Shown piece after piece: positions 45,755 to 57,728 of a stretch of DNA of 64,000 nucleotides. The notes below the pieces were generated by a model. That model saw only the letters and a list, made by a program, of their open reading frames with translations, was not told the DNA's origin and ran no database searches. The translations under genes were made by a program, and so were the position numbers. This stretch comes from Dichotomicrobium sp964540795 (lineage in GTDB: Bacteria; Pseudomonadota; Alphaproteobacteria; Rhizobiales; Rhodomicrobiaceae). The stretch spans positions 1 through 64,000 of the forward strand of contig CAZINX010000004.1 in assembly GCA_964540795.1 (NCBI GenBank). Reading direction: 5' to 3'. Each line of letters starts with the position of its first letter. The stretch's first letter is position 1.

Positions 45755-47377
45755 TCAATGGCGGAAGTGGCGCATCCCGGTGAACACCATCGTCACGCCG
45801 TGCGCGTCCGCCGCAGCGATCACCTCATCATCGCGCTGGCTCCCGCCCGGCTGGATCACGGCCTTCGCGCCGGCCTTCACCGTCTCCAGCAGACCGTCGG
45901 CGAACGGGAAGAACGCATCCGACGCCGCAACCATCCCCCGCGGCATCTCCGTGGCCTGCGGCATCTCGTTGGCAAGCCCGGACTCGCGCTTGGCGCGCGC
46001 GGCGTCCTCCGCCTTGTGCGCGGCGATGCGCGCCGAGTCGACCCGGCTCATCTGCCCCGCGCCGATGCCGACCGTCGCGCCGTCGCGCGCATAGACGATC
46101 GCGTTCGACTTCACATGCTTGCAGACGCGGAAGGCGAAGATCAGATCAGCCAATTCCTGCTCGCTCGGCGTGCGCTTTGTGACCACCCGCACATCGTCCG
46201 GCCCGATGCGCCCGTTGTCCCGCGTCTGGACCAGCAGCCCGCCCGCGACGCTGCGCAGATGTAGGCCCTCCGCGGCGGGGTCCGGCAGATCACCAGCCAG
46301 GAGCAGGCGGACATTCTTCTTTTGCGCGATGATGTCGAGCGCCGCCTGGTCCGCATCGGGCGCGATGATGACCTCGGTGAAAATCTCCATCATCTTCGCG
46401 GCCGCTTCGGCGTCGAGCGTGCGGTTGGCCGCGATGATCCCGCCGAATGCGCTCACCCGGTCGCTCATCAGCGCCTTGTCATAGGCTTCGGCCACCGTCT
46501 CGCCCAGCGCAACGCCACAGGGGTTGGCGTGCTTGATGATCGCCACGGCCGCGCTGTCCGCCGGGTCAAACTCCGCGACAAGCTCATAGGCCGCGTCGGT
46601 GTCGTTGATGTTGTTGTAGCTCAGTTCCTTGCCCTGCACCTGCCGGGCGGTCGCGATGCCTGGGCGCGCGGGCGAGGTGCCGCCGACATAAAACGCTGCA
46701 TTCTGGTGCGCGTTCTCGCCGTAGCGCAGCGTCTGCTTGTGTTCGCCGGAGAAGCTGCGCCATTTCGGTTCCTTCTCGCCGATCTGCTCGGCGAACCAGG
46801 CGCTGACGGCGGCATCGTAGGCGGCGGTGCGCGCATAGGCCTTCGCGGCCAGCGCGCGGCGTGTCCTGGCGCGGACATGGCCGTGCTGGCGCATCTCGTC
46901 GAGGACGAGCGGATAGTCGGCTGGATCGACCACCACTGTCACATGCGCATGGTTCTTCGCCGCCGCGCGGATCATCGCCGGGCCGCCGATGTCGATATTC
47001 TCGATGCAGGCGTCGAAATCCCCGCCCTGCGCGACCGTCTGCGCGAAGGGGTAGAGGTTCACCGCCAGCAGATCGATCGGCGCGATGCCGTGCGTGTCCA
47101 TTGCCTGGGCGTGCTGCGGGTTGTTCCGCTCTGCCAGCAGGCCGCCATGCACCTTCGGGTGCAGCGTCTTCACCCGGCCATCCATGATCTCGGGAAAGTT
47201 GGTCACCTCCGAAATGTCATGGACGCTCAGGTTGTTTTCGCGCAGCAGCGATGCCGTGCCGCCTGTGGAGATCAGCTCGACGCGCAGGCCGGCGAGTTCG
47301 CGGGCGAAGTCGACCACGCCCGTCTTGTCGGAGACGGAAATCAGGGCGCGGCGGATAACGGGTTCGGTGTCAGGCAT
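45755..47377 (-). CDS. purH: Bifunctional AICAR transformylase / IMP cyclohydrolase
   Basis: A 540-residue PurH with both domains: N-terminal MGS-like IMP cyclohydrolase (RRALISVSDKTGVVDFARELAGL, STGGTASLLRENNL, NLYPFAQTV, NIDIGGPAMIRAAAKNHAHV) and C-terminal AICAR formyltransferase (LRYGENAHQNAAFY, NPCGVALGETV, SDAFFPFADGLLE). It performs the last two steps of IMP synthesis. The ATG at 47377 gives the standard N terminus; a TTG five codons upstream is less likely. Confidence 0.97.
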   Translation of the reverse strand: MPDTEPVIRRALISVSDKTGVVDFARELAGLRVELISTGGTASLLRENNLSVHDISEVTNFPEIMDGRVKTLHPKVHGGLLAERNNPQHAQAMDTHGIAPIDLLAVNLYPFAQTVAQGGDFDACIENIDIGGPAMIRAAAKNHAHVTVVVDPADYPLVLDEMRQHGHVRARTRRALAAKAYARTAAYDAAVSAWFAEQIGEKEPKWRSFSGEHKQTLRYGENAHQNAAFYVGGTSPARPGIATARQVQGKELSYNNINDTDAAYELVAEFDPADSAAVAIIKHANPCGVALGETVAEAYDKALMSDRVSAFGGIIAANRTLDAEAAAKMMEIFTEVIIAPDADQAALDIIAQKKNVRLLLAGDLPDPAAEGLHLRSVAGGLLVQTRDNGRIGPDDVRVVTKRTPSEQELADLIFAFRVCKHVKSNAIVYARDGATVGIGAGQMSRVDSARIAAHKAEDAARAKRESGLANEMPQATEMPRGMVAASDAFFPFADGLLETVKAGAKAVIQPGGSQRDDEVIAAADAHGVTMVFTGMRHFRH

Positions 47378-47420
47378 GTGCGGTTCCGGCAATGGCTGTG
47401 TCCGCCGCCGGCCGCGCGCC

Positions 47421-49154
47421 TCACTCGAAGGGGCTGGGCCTGGCCGGCGCGGACGTGGTTTTTTGAAAGCTCCATTCCACGTTGGGCGGCGGATAGCAAG
47501 GGCCTGTCAACACGATCTGCAGGCAGCGCCGGCGAAAGATCGGGTCGGCCAGGAAGATGCTTTCCTCGATTTCCAGCGTCGCGCCCCTGGCCGAAAACTG
47601 CCAGCGTTCGCCATTCGGCAGCATCAGCGCGACGCCGCGTTCATCCGGCAACAGGCTCACCTTGACGCGCGGATGCAGATGGAAGCGGATGGCGAACATC
47701 GCATCGGCCGAGGCGGCCGTGGCGCTCTTGCGCGGGTCGAGAAGCTGATCGACGCCATCCAGACGATCCCCGTCATTAGACAGCTTCAGCAGGCGCTGAT
47801 GCAAGAGGCCAAAGCGATCGCGGTAACCATCGTGTGCGCCGCGCAGCGTGACCTGTGCGTCGCCGATGGAGATTTCGCTGCGCACCGCCTTGGGGTTGGA
47901 CAGCAGATAGATTTCTCGCGGGGGCTGGAGCAACTGGCGCTTGATGAGCCGGGAGGAGGAGGCGTCGTTGATCGTGAGGGTGGAGTGCGCGGCGGTGGCG
48001 CGCGAGACGATGTGCCACTCGCTCTCCTCGTCGCCCGGCGCCCCGCAGTTGACGACGATCTCATTCTCGCCGGAGCTGAACTCGAAGGCCAGGCAGCCGG
48101 CGCAAGCGCCCTCGCTGGCCGAGAGCGGCGGCGGCTCGCCCACATCGGTAATCACGACGGCCTCGCCCTTCGCCAGCCGCGCATACCCGGATTTGGTCAT
48201 CAGGTTTTCCGCCGGCGCGAGCGAGTCGTCATAGGCGAGGATGTTGGCGATCTCATCAACGCGCGTGGCCGCCATGCCGTTGAAGCGCGCGAGCGCGCCG
48301 TTGCCCAGCCGCATGAAGCGCAACATCGGCGCCATGCGCGCGATCGCCTCGTTCAGCGCCTCGGGCACATCGAAGCCGCGGCTGACGAAGCATTGCCGCA
48401 GAGGCAGCAGATCGAGCAGGATGTCGACGATCGCGCCGGGGTTGCGCGAGACATGCGCGCCATCGGGCAGGATTTGCCGGTCCAGCTCCGAGGCGAGCGA
48501 GGGCGTGTAGGACGCCAGATGTGATTCGAACTCCGCAACGCACAGCGTCGCCAGCGTGGACGCGATCAACGCGCGAAGGCGGGCGACGTTCTGGCCCTCG
48601 TCACGTCCGCTGAGCGAGAGCGTATGCAGCTGCCGCGTTAGTCCGGCCATGTAGGCGTCATAGAAATCCGCGTCGGCGCGTTCGAGCACGAAGCCGGCAT
48701 GGGACAGCCACGCGATCAGCCGGCGCGCGGCGATGTCCGTTTCCCATGCGAAGTCGGGGGCGCGCGCGCCGAGCGCAAGCCAGTCGCGAATCAGGGCGCG
48801 GGCCCGCTCACGGGCGACGTCGTCCTGCGCCGCGTGAAGGTGGCGCAGCCAGCTGAAGGCGTGCAACTCCCGCAACCAGGGCTGCGAGGGCGGGCGCACC
48901 TCGAACGGCGATTGCGACCCGATGGGCGCGACCGCGCCGGCCAGACCGAAATACCCGTCATACATCTCCGCCGATAGCGAGGGGTCGGCGGTGCGCAGGT
49001 CTTGCGGAATAAGCACGAACTGGTACGCCGCGGGCGGTCCGGCGACCCATCGCAGCGGCGCGGAGCCGATCACGGTTTTCATCGCGGCGCGCCCCGCGTG
49101 TGAGGCGGCCATTGCGGCCAGGCGCATTTTCTCGGTCATGTCGTTAGTAGCCAT
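47421..49154 (-). CDS. Heparinase II/III family protein
   Basis: A 577-residue protein of the alginate/heparin lyase family found next to purH and rsmB in Rhizobiales. An alpha-helical toroid (SPFEVRPPSQPWLRELHAFSWLRHL, FAWETDIAARRLIAWLSHAGFVLERAD, DGAHVSRNPGAIVDILLDLLPLRQCF) precedes a beta-sandwich (GYARLAKGEAVVITDVG, HSTLTINDASSSRL, RFHLHPRVKVSLLPDERGVALMLPNGERW). The RNPG/HLHP residues lie where the catalytic His/Tyr region is found. No signal peptide is visible. The true substrate is unknown. Confidence 0.88.
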   Translation of the reverse strand: MATNDMTEKMRLAAMAASHAGRAAMKTVIGSAPLRWVAGPPAAYQFVLIPQDLRTADPSLSAEMYDGYFGLAGAVAPIGSQSPFEVRPPSQPWLRELHAFSWLRHLHAAQDDVARERARALIRDWLALGARAPDFAWETDIAARRLIAWLSHAGFVLERADADFYDAYMAGLTRQLHTLSLSGRDEGQNVARLRALIASTLATLCVAEFESHLASYTPSLASELDRQILPDGAHVSRNPGAIVDILLDLLPLRQCFVSRGFDVPEALNEAIARMAPMLRFMRLGNGALARFNGMAATRVDEIANILAYDDSLAPAENLMTKSGYARLAKGEAVVITDVGEPPPLSASEGACAGCLAFEFSSGENEIVVNCGAPGDEESEWHIVSRATAAHSTLTINDASSSRLIKRQLLQPPREIYLLSNPKAVRSEISIGDAQVTLRGAHDGYRDRFGLLHQRLLKLSNDGDRLDGVDQLLDPRKSATAASADAMFAIRFHLHPRVKVSLLPDERGVALMLPNGERWQFSARGATLEIEESIFLADPIFRRRCLQIVLTGPCYPPPNVEWSFQKTTSAPARPSPFE

Positions 49155-49241
49155 GACGGGGCGGCTTCGACGTTTTTTGATTGCTCGAACTATATCTTCC
49201 CACCCCTTCGCGGCGGAATAGAGACGCGGCGTAGCCTTCGA

Positions 49242-50594
49242 TTATGCACGGGTCTTGCACAACCGCGCGACGAAAAACCCGTCGATGCCGCTCATGGCCG
49301 GGGCTTCCGCCGGGAATTGGTGCGGCAGCGTGCGGATGACGCCGGGCGGGCGAACCCATTCCGGCCGCGCGCCAAGCGGGGCGGGGTCGATCGGCTCTAG
49401 CGTGAGGTCGTCGCGCCGGGCCAGCAGGCGCTCGATCTGGTCGTAGCCCTCCTCCGGCTCCAGAGAGCAGGTGCAATAGACGAGAACGCCGCCGGGACGC
49501 AGCATCGCGACCGCATTGTCGAGCAGGCGCATTTGCAGACCGGCGAGTTTTTCCAGGTCGGCGGGACGTTTGAGGTGCGAGATATCCGGGTGGCGGCGAA
49601 TCGTGCCGGTGGCGGTGCAGGGCGCGTCGAGCAGGACGGCGTCAAAGGGCGCGTCTGGCCGCCATTCGGTGGCGTCGGCGGCGACCGTTTCCGCCTCCAG
49701 GTTCAGCCGCGCAAGGTTCTCGCGCAGGCGCTCCAGCCGCTTGGCGGACTGATCGACCGCGACCACGTGCGCCCCGGCTTGGGCCAGCTGCGCGGTCTTG
49801 CCGCCCGGCGCGGCGCACAGGTCGGCCACGCGCCGCCCAGCCATATCCCCGAGCACGCGCGCAGGCAGCGCCGCCGCGGCGTCCTGCACCCACCATGCGC
49901 CCTCGTCATAACCCGCCAGCGCCTCGATCCGGCCGCGGGCCGCGAGCCTTACGGTTCCCGTCGGCAGCGCCACCCCGCCGAGCCGCGCAGCCCAACCGTC
50001 GGGCTCGGCTTTCACGGTGAGGTCGAGAGGCGGCTCGATCAGGTGCTGCGCGGCGATCGCGTGGGCGGTTGCCTTGCCGTAATGCGCGGCCCAGCGGTCC
50101 CACAGCCAGTCCGGCGTGTTCAGCCGGGCGGCGTCCTGCGCCGCGATGATCTCGGCGCCCGCGCCGGCGACGCGCCGCAGCACGGCATTGGCGAGCGAAC
50201 CGAAGCGGCGGGCGCTCCGGTCGCGCCGGGTTTGCTCCACGGCGATGTTGATGACGGCGTGCGCAGGCGTTTCCATGAAGAGAAGCTGCGCTCCGGCCGT
50301 CAGCAGGATTTCGTCGAGCAGCCCGCGGTTGTCGGGCAGCGGCGTGGTGATGAACCGCGCGAGCGAGTCGTCGATCTGGCCCTTGCGGCGCAGCACCGTG
50401 CTGACCATCGCGCGGACGAAGGCGCGGTCGTTCGGCGCAAGCGGCGGCTCCGCCCGGTCGAGCAGGCCCAGCGCCTCGTCGAGCGGCTGATGCTTGGCGA
50501 GGACCTGCCGGAGGATGCGCGCGCAGAGATCGCGCGTGTCAAAGCCCGAGGGCGGGGCAGACGCCCCGGATTTTCGCTTGGTCGCTTGGCTCAC
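49242..50594 (-). CDS. rsmB: 16S rRNA (cytosine-967-C5)-methyltransferase RsmB/Sun
   Basis: A 450-residue RsmB: N-terminal NusB-like RNA-binding domain (ARILRQVLAKHQPLDEAL...LLFMETPAHAVINIAVEQTRR) and C-terminal SAM methyltransferase (VADLCAAPGGKTAQLAQAGAHVVAVDQS, then LLDAPCTATGTIRRHPD and LVYCTCSLEPEE, holding the two catalytic cysteines). GTG start at 50594. It lies between the heparinase-like gene and htpX, the usual Rhizobiales order. Confidence 0.93.
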   Translation of the reverse strand: MSQATKRKSGASAPPSGFDTRDLCARILRQVLAKHQPLDEALGLLDRAEPPLAPNDRAFVRAMVSTVLRRKGQIDDSLARFITTPLPDNRGLLDEILLTAGAQLLFMETPAHAVINIAVEQTRRDRSARRFGSLANAVLRRVAGAGAEIIAAQDAARLNTPDWLWDRWAAHYGKATAHAIAAQHLIEPPLDLTVKAEPDGWAARLGGVALPTGTVRLAARGRIEALAGYDEGAWWVQDAAAALPARVLGDMAGRRVADLCAAPGGKTAQLAQAGAHVVAVDQSAKRLERLRENLARLNLEAETVAADATEWRPDAPFDAVLLDAPCTATGTIRRHPDISHLKRPADLEKLAGLQMRLLDNAVAMLRPGGVLVYCTCSLEPEEGYDQIERLLARRDDLTLEPIDPAPLGARPEWVRPPGVIRTLPHQFPAEAPAMSGIDGFFVARLCKTRA

Positions 50595-50624
50595 AGGTGT
50601 CGCGCCCTGACCGGCGCTGTTCGC

Positions 50625-51539
50625 TTAGCCCCAGGGGCCTTCGCTGCGCGCGCCCCACGGGCCGCCCTCGGCCGCGCTCACGCTGCCGCCCTGACCCATT
50701 TCGCTAGCCATTGCCCGCAGCCGCGCGATGCGCTCCTCGGTCGGCGGGTGCGTGGAGAACAGGTTGTCCATGCGCAGTCCGGCCAGCGGATTGATGATGA
50801 ACATATGCGCGGTCGCCGGGTTGCGTTCGGCATGATCGTTCTGGATGCGCTTGGCCGCGCCGGAGATCTTTTCCAGCGCAGAGGCCAGCCAGAGCGGGCG
50901 CTGGCAGATTTCGGCGCCGAGTTGGTCGGCCTTGTATTCGCGCGCGCGGCTGATCGACATCTGGATGAGCGCCGCGGCGATTGGCGCGAGGATGACCAGA
51001 AGCAGAATGCCGATGATCCCGAATGGGCTGTTGTTGTCGCGCGAGCCGCCGAAGAACAGTCCGAACTGCGCCAGCATCGAAATCGCGCCGCCGATCGTTG
51101 CGGCGATGGTCATGATGAGCGTGTCGCGGTTCTCTACATGCGCCAGCTCATGCGCCATCACGCCGGCGACCTCCTCGCGGCTCAGTGTCCGCAAAAGCCC
51201 TACGGTCGCGGCAACGGCGGCGTTCTCCGGGTTGCGCCCAGTCGCGAAGGCGTTGGGCTGATCCTCGTGGATCAGATACACCTTCGGCATCGGCAGGTTC
51301 GCGTTGCGCGCGAGCTGGCGGACAATGTCATATAGCTCCGGCGCCGTGCGTTCGTCGACCTCCTGCGCGCCGCTCATGCGCAGCACGATCTTGTCGGCGT
51401 TCCAGTAACTTATGAAGTTCATGCCGGCGGCGATCACGAAGGCGATCAACATGCCCGCCTGGCCGCCAATGGCATAACCGACGAGGACGAAAAGAGCGGT
51501 CAGCAATGCCAGCAGCATTGCCGTGCGCACATAGTTCAT
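50625..51539 (-). CDS. htpX: Membrane zinc metalloprotease HtpX
   Basis: A 304-residue M48 protease. Hydrophobic helices lie at about 6-45, the zinc motif HELAH is at 130-134 (GVMAHELAHVENRD), and two further helices (ATIGGAISMLAQFGLFF and IIGILLLVILAPIAAALI) come before the third-ligand region EYKADQLGAE. HtpX degrades misfolded inner-membrane proteins alongside FtsH. The ATG at 51539 has a GGAG site; an upstream GTG three codons earlier is less likely. Confidence 0.95.
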   Translation of the reverse strand: MNYVRTAMLLALLTALFVLVGYAIGGQAGMLIAFVIAAGMNFISYWNADKIVLRMSGAQEVDERTAPELYDIVRQLARNANLPMPKVYLIHEDQPNAFATGRNPENAAVAATVGLLRTLSREEVAGVMAHELAHVENRDTLIMTIAATIGGAISMLAQFGLFFGGSRDNNSPFGIIGILLLVILAPIAAALIQMSISRAREYKADQLGAEICQRPLWLASALEKISGAAKRIQNDHAERNPATAHMFIINPLAGLRMDNLFSTHPPTEERIARLRAMASEMGQGGSVSAAEGGPWGARSEGPWG

Positions 51540-51585
51540 GTCATCCACTCCGCTTGTGGTCGCTGCGCCGGCACCGGCTTAGCGC

Positions 51586-52065
51586 CTAGATGAACTCGAC
51601 TTTCAGAATCTCGTAGTCCTTGCTGCCCTTCGGCGTGACGACCTCGACGCTGTCGCCGACGGACTTCCCGATCAGCGCGCGGGCGATCGGCGAGTTGATG
51701 GCGATGCGACCCTGCTTCACATCGGCTTCGTCGTCGCCGACGATCTGATAGCGCAGTTCCTCGTCAGTCTCTTCGTCGACGATCGTGACGGTCGCGCCGA
51801 ATTTGACCGTGTCGCCGGAAAGTTTCGACACGTCGATGATTTGCGCGCGCGAGAGCTTGTCTTCGATGTCGGCGACGCGCGCCTCATTCAGACTCTGCTG
51901 CTCTTTCGCGGCATGGTATTCGGCGTTCTCGGAAAGATCACCGTGTTCGCGCGCCTCGGCAATCGCCTGGATAATGCGCGGTCGCTCCTCCGATTTCAGG
52001 CGTTTCACTTCACGCTCCAGCGAAGCATAACCTTCAGCGGTCATAGGAACTTTTTCTTGCGACAT
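51586..52065 (-). CDS. greA: Transcription elongation factor GreA
   Basis: A 159-residue GreA: N-terminal coiled coil (MTAEGYASLEREVKRLKSEERPRIIQAIAEAREHGDLSENAEYHAAKEQQ) with the acidic tip used in RNA cleavage, and a C-terminal FKBP-like domain (INSPIARALIGKSVGDSVEVVTPKGSKDYEILKV). It rescues backtracked RNA polymerase. It follows carB on the same strand after 94 bp, a common alphaproteobacterial arrangement. Confidence 0.97.
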   Translation of the reverse strand: MSQEKVPMTAEGYASLEREVKRLKSEERPRIIQAIAEAREHGDLSENAEYHAAKEQQSLNEARVADIEDKLSRAQIIDVSKLSGDTVKFGATVTIVDEETDEELRYQIVGDDEADVKQGRIAINSPIARALIGKSVGDSVEVVTPKGSKDYEILKVEFI

Positions 52066-52159
52066 TTCCAGCCGTCTCCTGATTCCGGTTCAGTGCCGGA
52101 TTTCACTCTAGCATTTGTGATTGAAGCAGCGTTTCGGGTCGTAATGCAATGCCCGCCGT

Positions 52160-55492
<3,333 letters not shown>

Positions 55493-55901
55493 TCAGCTCG
55501 CGCCGTGCGCCTGTTGGCCAGAGAAGTGGCGGGCCGTCGTCGCGCGCCCGCAATTGCGGCTCACGCGCTTATAAAGGATGTGACGCGCGAATCAACAAGG
55601 TCGTGTGAGAGAGCGTTGCCCGGTTGTTGCCGCGACCGCACCGAGCCGGTCGCGGAGCGCGAGGCGGCCGAGCGCAAAATTGCGCGATGCCCATTGTGGA
55701 AAAGGGCGGCGTCATTCTGTATACTCGTTAAAAATTCAGGGATTTTCACCGGCCTGCTTCACACATAACGCTGATCGGTCGCCCACTTTCCTCTGACGAT
55801 TTGCGATGTCCGCCAAGTGAGGGCAACACCAAGCCAAGACTATCGGCGGAACGCTGAAGTTGCGTTCGTCTCAGCACACCGAACACAATACCAGGGTACG
55901 A
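55493..55901. other. Gene-free region between divergent carB and Kef-type genes
   Basis: No supported gene in these 409 bp. They hold a strong hairpin, CCGCGACCG / CGGTCGCGG (55630-55638 and 55647-55655), in the probable carB leader, and an AT-rich patch at about 55712-55750 with candidate promoters. Short frames here lack family features. Confidence 0.6.
55697..55725 (+). promoter_or_regulatory. Candidate promoter of the Kef-type antiporter gene
   Basis: TGGAAA (55697-55702), 17-bp spacer, TATACT (55720-55725; five of six consensus bases). It would give a leader of about 170 nt. The same AT-rich patch could serve carB on the other strand. Confidence 0.35.
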
Positions 55902-57623
55902 ATGGAAGCGATCACTCAATCCCCTTTCGGAGAAATCGCGGCGCTGCTCGTGCTTGCCGCGCTCACCGGGTTCTTCGGAATCATCCTGCGGCAGCCGCTG
56001 ATTGTCAGCTTCATTGCCGTCGGGCTGATCGCCGGGCCGTCCGGGCTGGACGTGGTGCACTCGGATGAGCAGATCGACCTTCTCGCCGAACTTGGCATCG
56101 CCGTCTTGTTGTTCCTCGTGGGCATCAAGCTGGACGTTAAGCTGATCCGGTCTCTCGGTACGGTGTCGCTGCTGACGGGCCTTGGACAGGTCGCTTTCAC
56201 GTCGATCTTCGGATACTTCATCGGACTCGCGCTCGGTCTCGGGCACGTCACGAGCCTTTATGTCGCGGTAGCACTGACCTTTTCGTCCACGATCATCATC
56301 GTCAAACTGCTGTCCGACAAGCGCGAGATTGACGCGCTGCATGGCCAGATCGCCCTTGGATTTCTGATTGTTCAGGACCTGGTCGTGGTGCTGGCGATGA
56401 TCGTATTGTCGGCGATAGGCATCGGCGCTGGCGCGGACGGCGGCGGGGGGGCCGCCGATGTGCTGCTGGCGCTGGCCTCGGGGGTTGCGCTGGTCGCTTT
56501 AGTCGTGCTGTTCGTCCGCTACGTCGCGGACCCGCTGACGGAGCGGCTGGCCCGCGCGCCCGAACTGCTTGTCATCTTCGCCATCGCCCAGGCGGCGATG
56601 TTTGCGGCAATCGGTGATCTGGTCGGGCTCGGCAAGGAGATCGGCGGTCTTCTGGCCGGCGTCTCGCTTGCGTCGACCCCGTACCGCGAAACCATCGCGG
56701 CGCGGCTCGCGCCCTTGCGCGACTTTTTGCTGCTGTTCTTCTTCATCGCCCTCGGGGCCACGCTCGATCTCTCGCTGCTTGGCACACATGTCACCGGGGC
56801 TATCGTCTTCTCGTTGTTCGTTCTTATCGGCAACCCGCTGATCGTTCTCGCGATCATGGGCGCGATGGGATATCGCAAGCGCACCGGCTTTCTCGCCGGG
56901 CTGACAGTTGCGCAAATCAGCGAATTCTCGCTGATCTTCATCGCGATGGGCGTGTCGCTCGGCCATGTCGAGCAGGACGCGCTCGGCCTCGTGACGCTGG
57001 TGGGTCTCGTGACCATCGCGGCGTCGACCTACATGATCACGTACTCGCACAAGCTGTATCCCCTCTTCGAGCCTTATCTCGGCGTGTTCGAGCGCAAGGG
57101 CACGCCCCGCGAATCCGCCGATCAAGCTGAATTCGCGGGACGCGATTACGACGTGCTGATCTTCGGTCTCGGACGATTCGGCACGGCGATCGGGATGCGA
57201 TTGGCCAAGCGGGGCTTCCGCGTGCTGGGCGTGGATTTCAACCCGCTGGCCGTGCGGCGCTGGCGCGAGCTGGGGCTGGATGCGGAATACGGCGACGCGG
57301 GCGAGCCGGAATTCGTGAAAGACCTGCCCCTCGCAAAAGCTCAGTGGGTCGTCTCCACCGTCCCGGTTCATGCGACCGGGCTGAGCCATGAGGATCCCCG
57401 CAATACGCTGATCCAGTTGATCCGCATGGCCGGTTTCCGCGGGCGCATCGCGGTGACCTCGCACCACAAACGCGACACCGAGCAGCTGTTCGCCGCTGGA
57501 GCCGACATTGTTCTGGAGCCGTTTCAGGACGCGGCGGACCGGGCCGTGGAGCTTGTTTGCGGCGCGGAAGAAGAGCAGCGCACGGAAATTCCTCAGATCG
57601 AGACAGAGGAGACGGCGTCCTGA
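55902..57623 (+). CDS. CPA2-family cation:proton antiporter with TrkA-N domain (Kef/YbaL-like)
   Basis: A 573-residue protein. Twelve or so hydrophobic helices (about 10-395) form the monovalent-cation antiporter domain: FFGIILRQPLIVSFIAVGLIAGPSGLD and VALTFSSTIIIVKLLSDKRE. A cytoplasmic Rossmann TrkA-N domain follows (YDVLIFGLGRFGTAIGMRLAKRGFRVLGVDFNP), which binds NAD(H) and gates transport. It likely exchanges K+ (or Na+) for protons. ATG at 55902; the frame is open 14 codons upstream. No glutathione-specific KefB/KefC features are claimed. Confidence 0.9.
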   Translation: MEAITQSPFGEIAALLVLAALTGFFGIILRQPLIVSFIAVGLIAGPSGLDVVHSDEQIDLLAELGIAVLLFLVGIKLDVKLIRSLGTVSLLTGLGQVAFTSIFGYFIGLALGLGHVTSLYVAVALTFSSTIIIVKLLSDKREIDALHGQIALGFLIVQDLVVVLAMIVLSAIGIGAGADGGGGAADVLLALASGVALVALVVLFVRYVADPLTERLARAPELLVIFAIAQAAMFAAIGDLVGLGKEIGGLLAGVSLASTPYRETIAARLAPLRDFLLLFFFIALGATLDLSLLGTHVTGAIVFSLFVLIGNPLIVLAIMGAMGYRKRTGFLAGLTVAQISEFSLIFIAMGVSLGHVEQDALGLVTLVGLVTIAASTYMITYSHKLYPLFEPYLGVFERKGTPRESADQAEFAGRDYDVLIFGLGRFGTAIGMRLAKRGFRVLGVDFNPLAVRRWRELGLDAEYGDAGEPEFVKDLPLAKAQWVVSTVPVHATGLSHEDPRNTLIQLIRMAGFRGRIAVTSHHKRDTEQLFAAGADIVLEPFQDAADRAVELVCGAEEEQRTEIPQIETEETAS

Positions 57624-57728
57624 TACAGTGCACCGCCCCCCCCCGCGCCGGCAAGCTATGCATGTGCGGGCGTGTGCCGAAGGGTAAACGGCGCGGCGGT
57701 CAGGGCGAAACCAGCTACGCGCCGCGCC

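Noticed and set aside
57636..57644. C9 run after the Kef-type gene
   Set aside because: It lies between convergent genes, not in a frame, so phase variation by frameshift does not apply.
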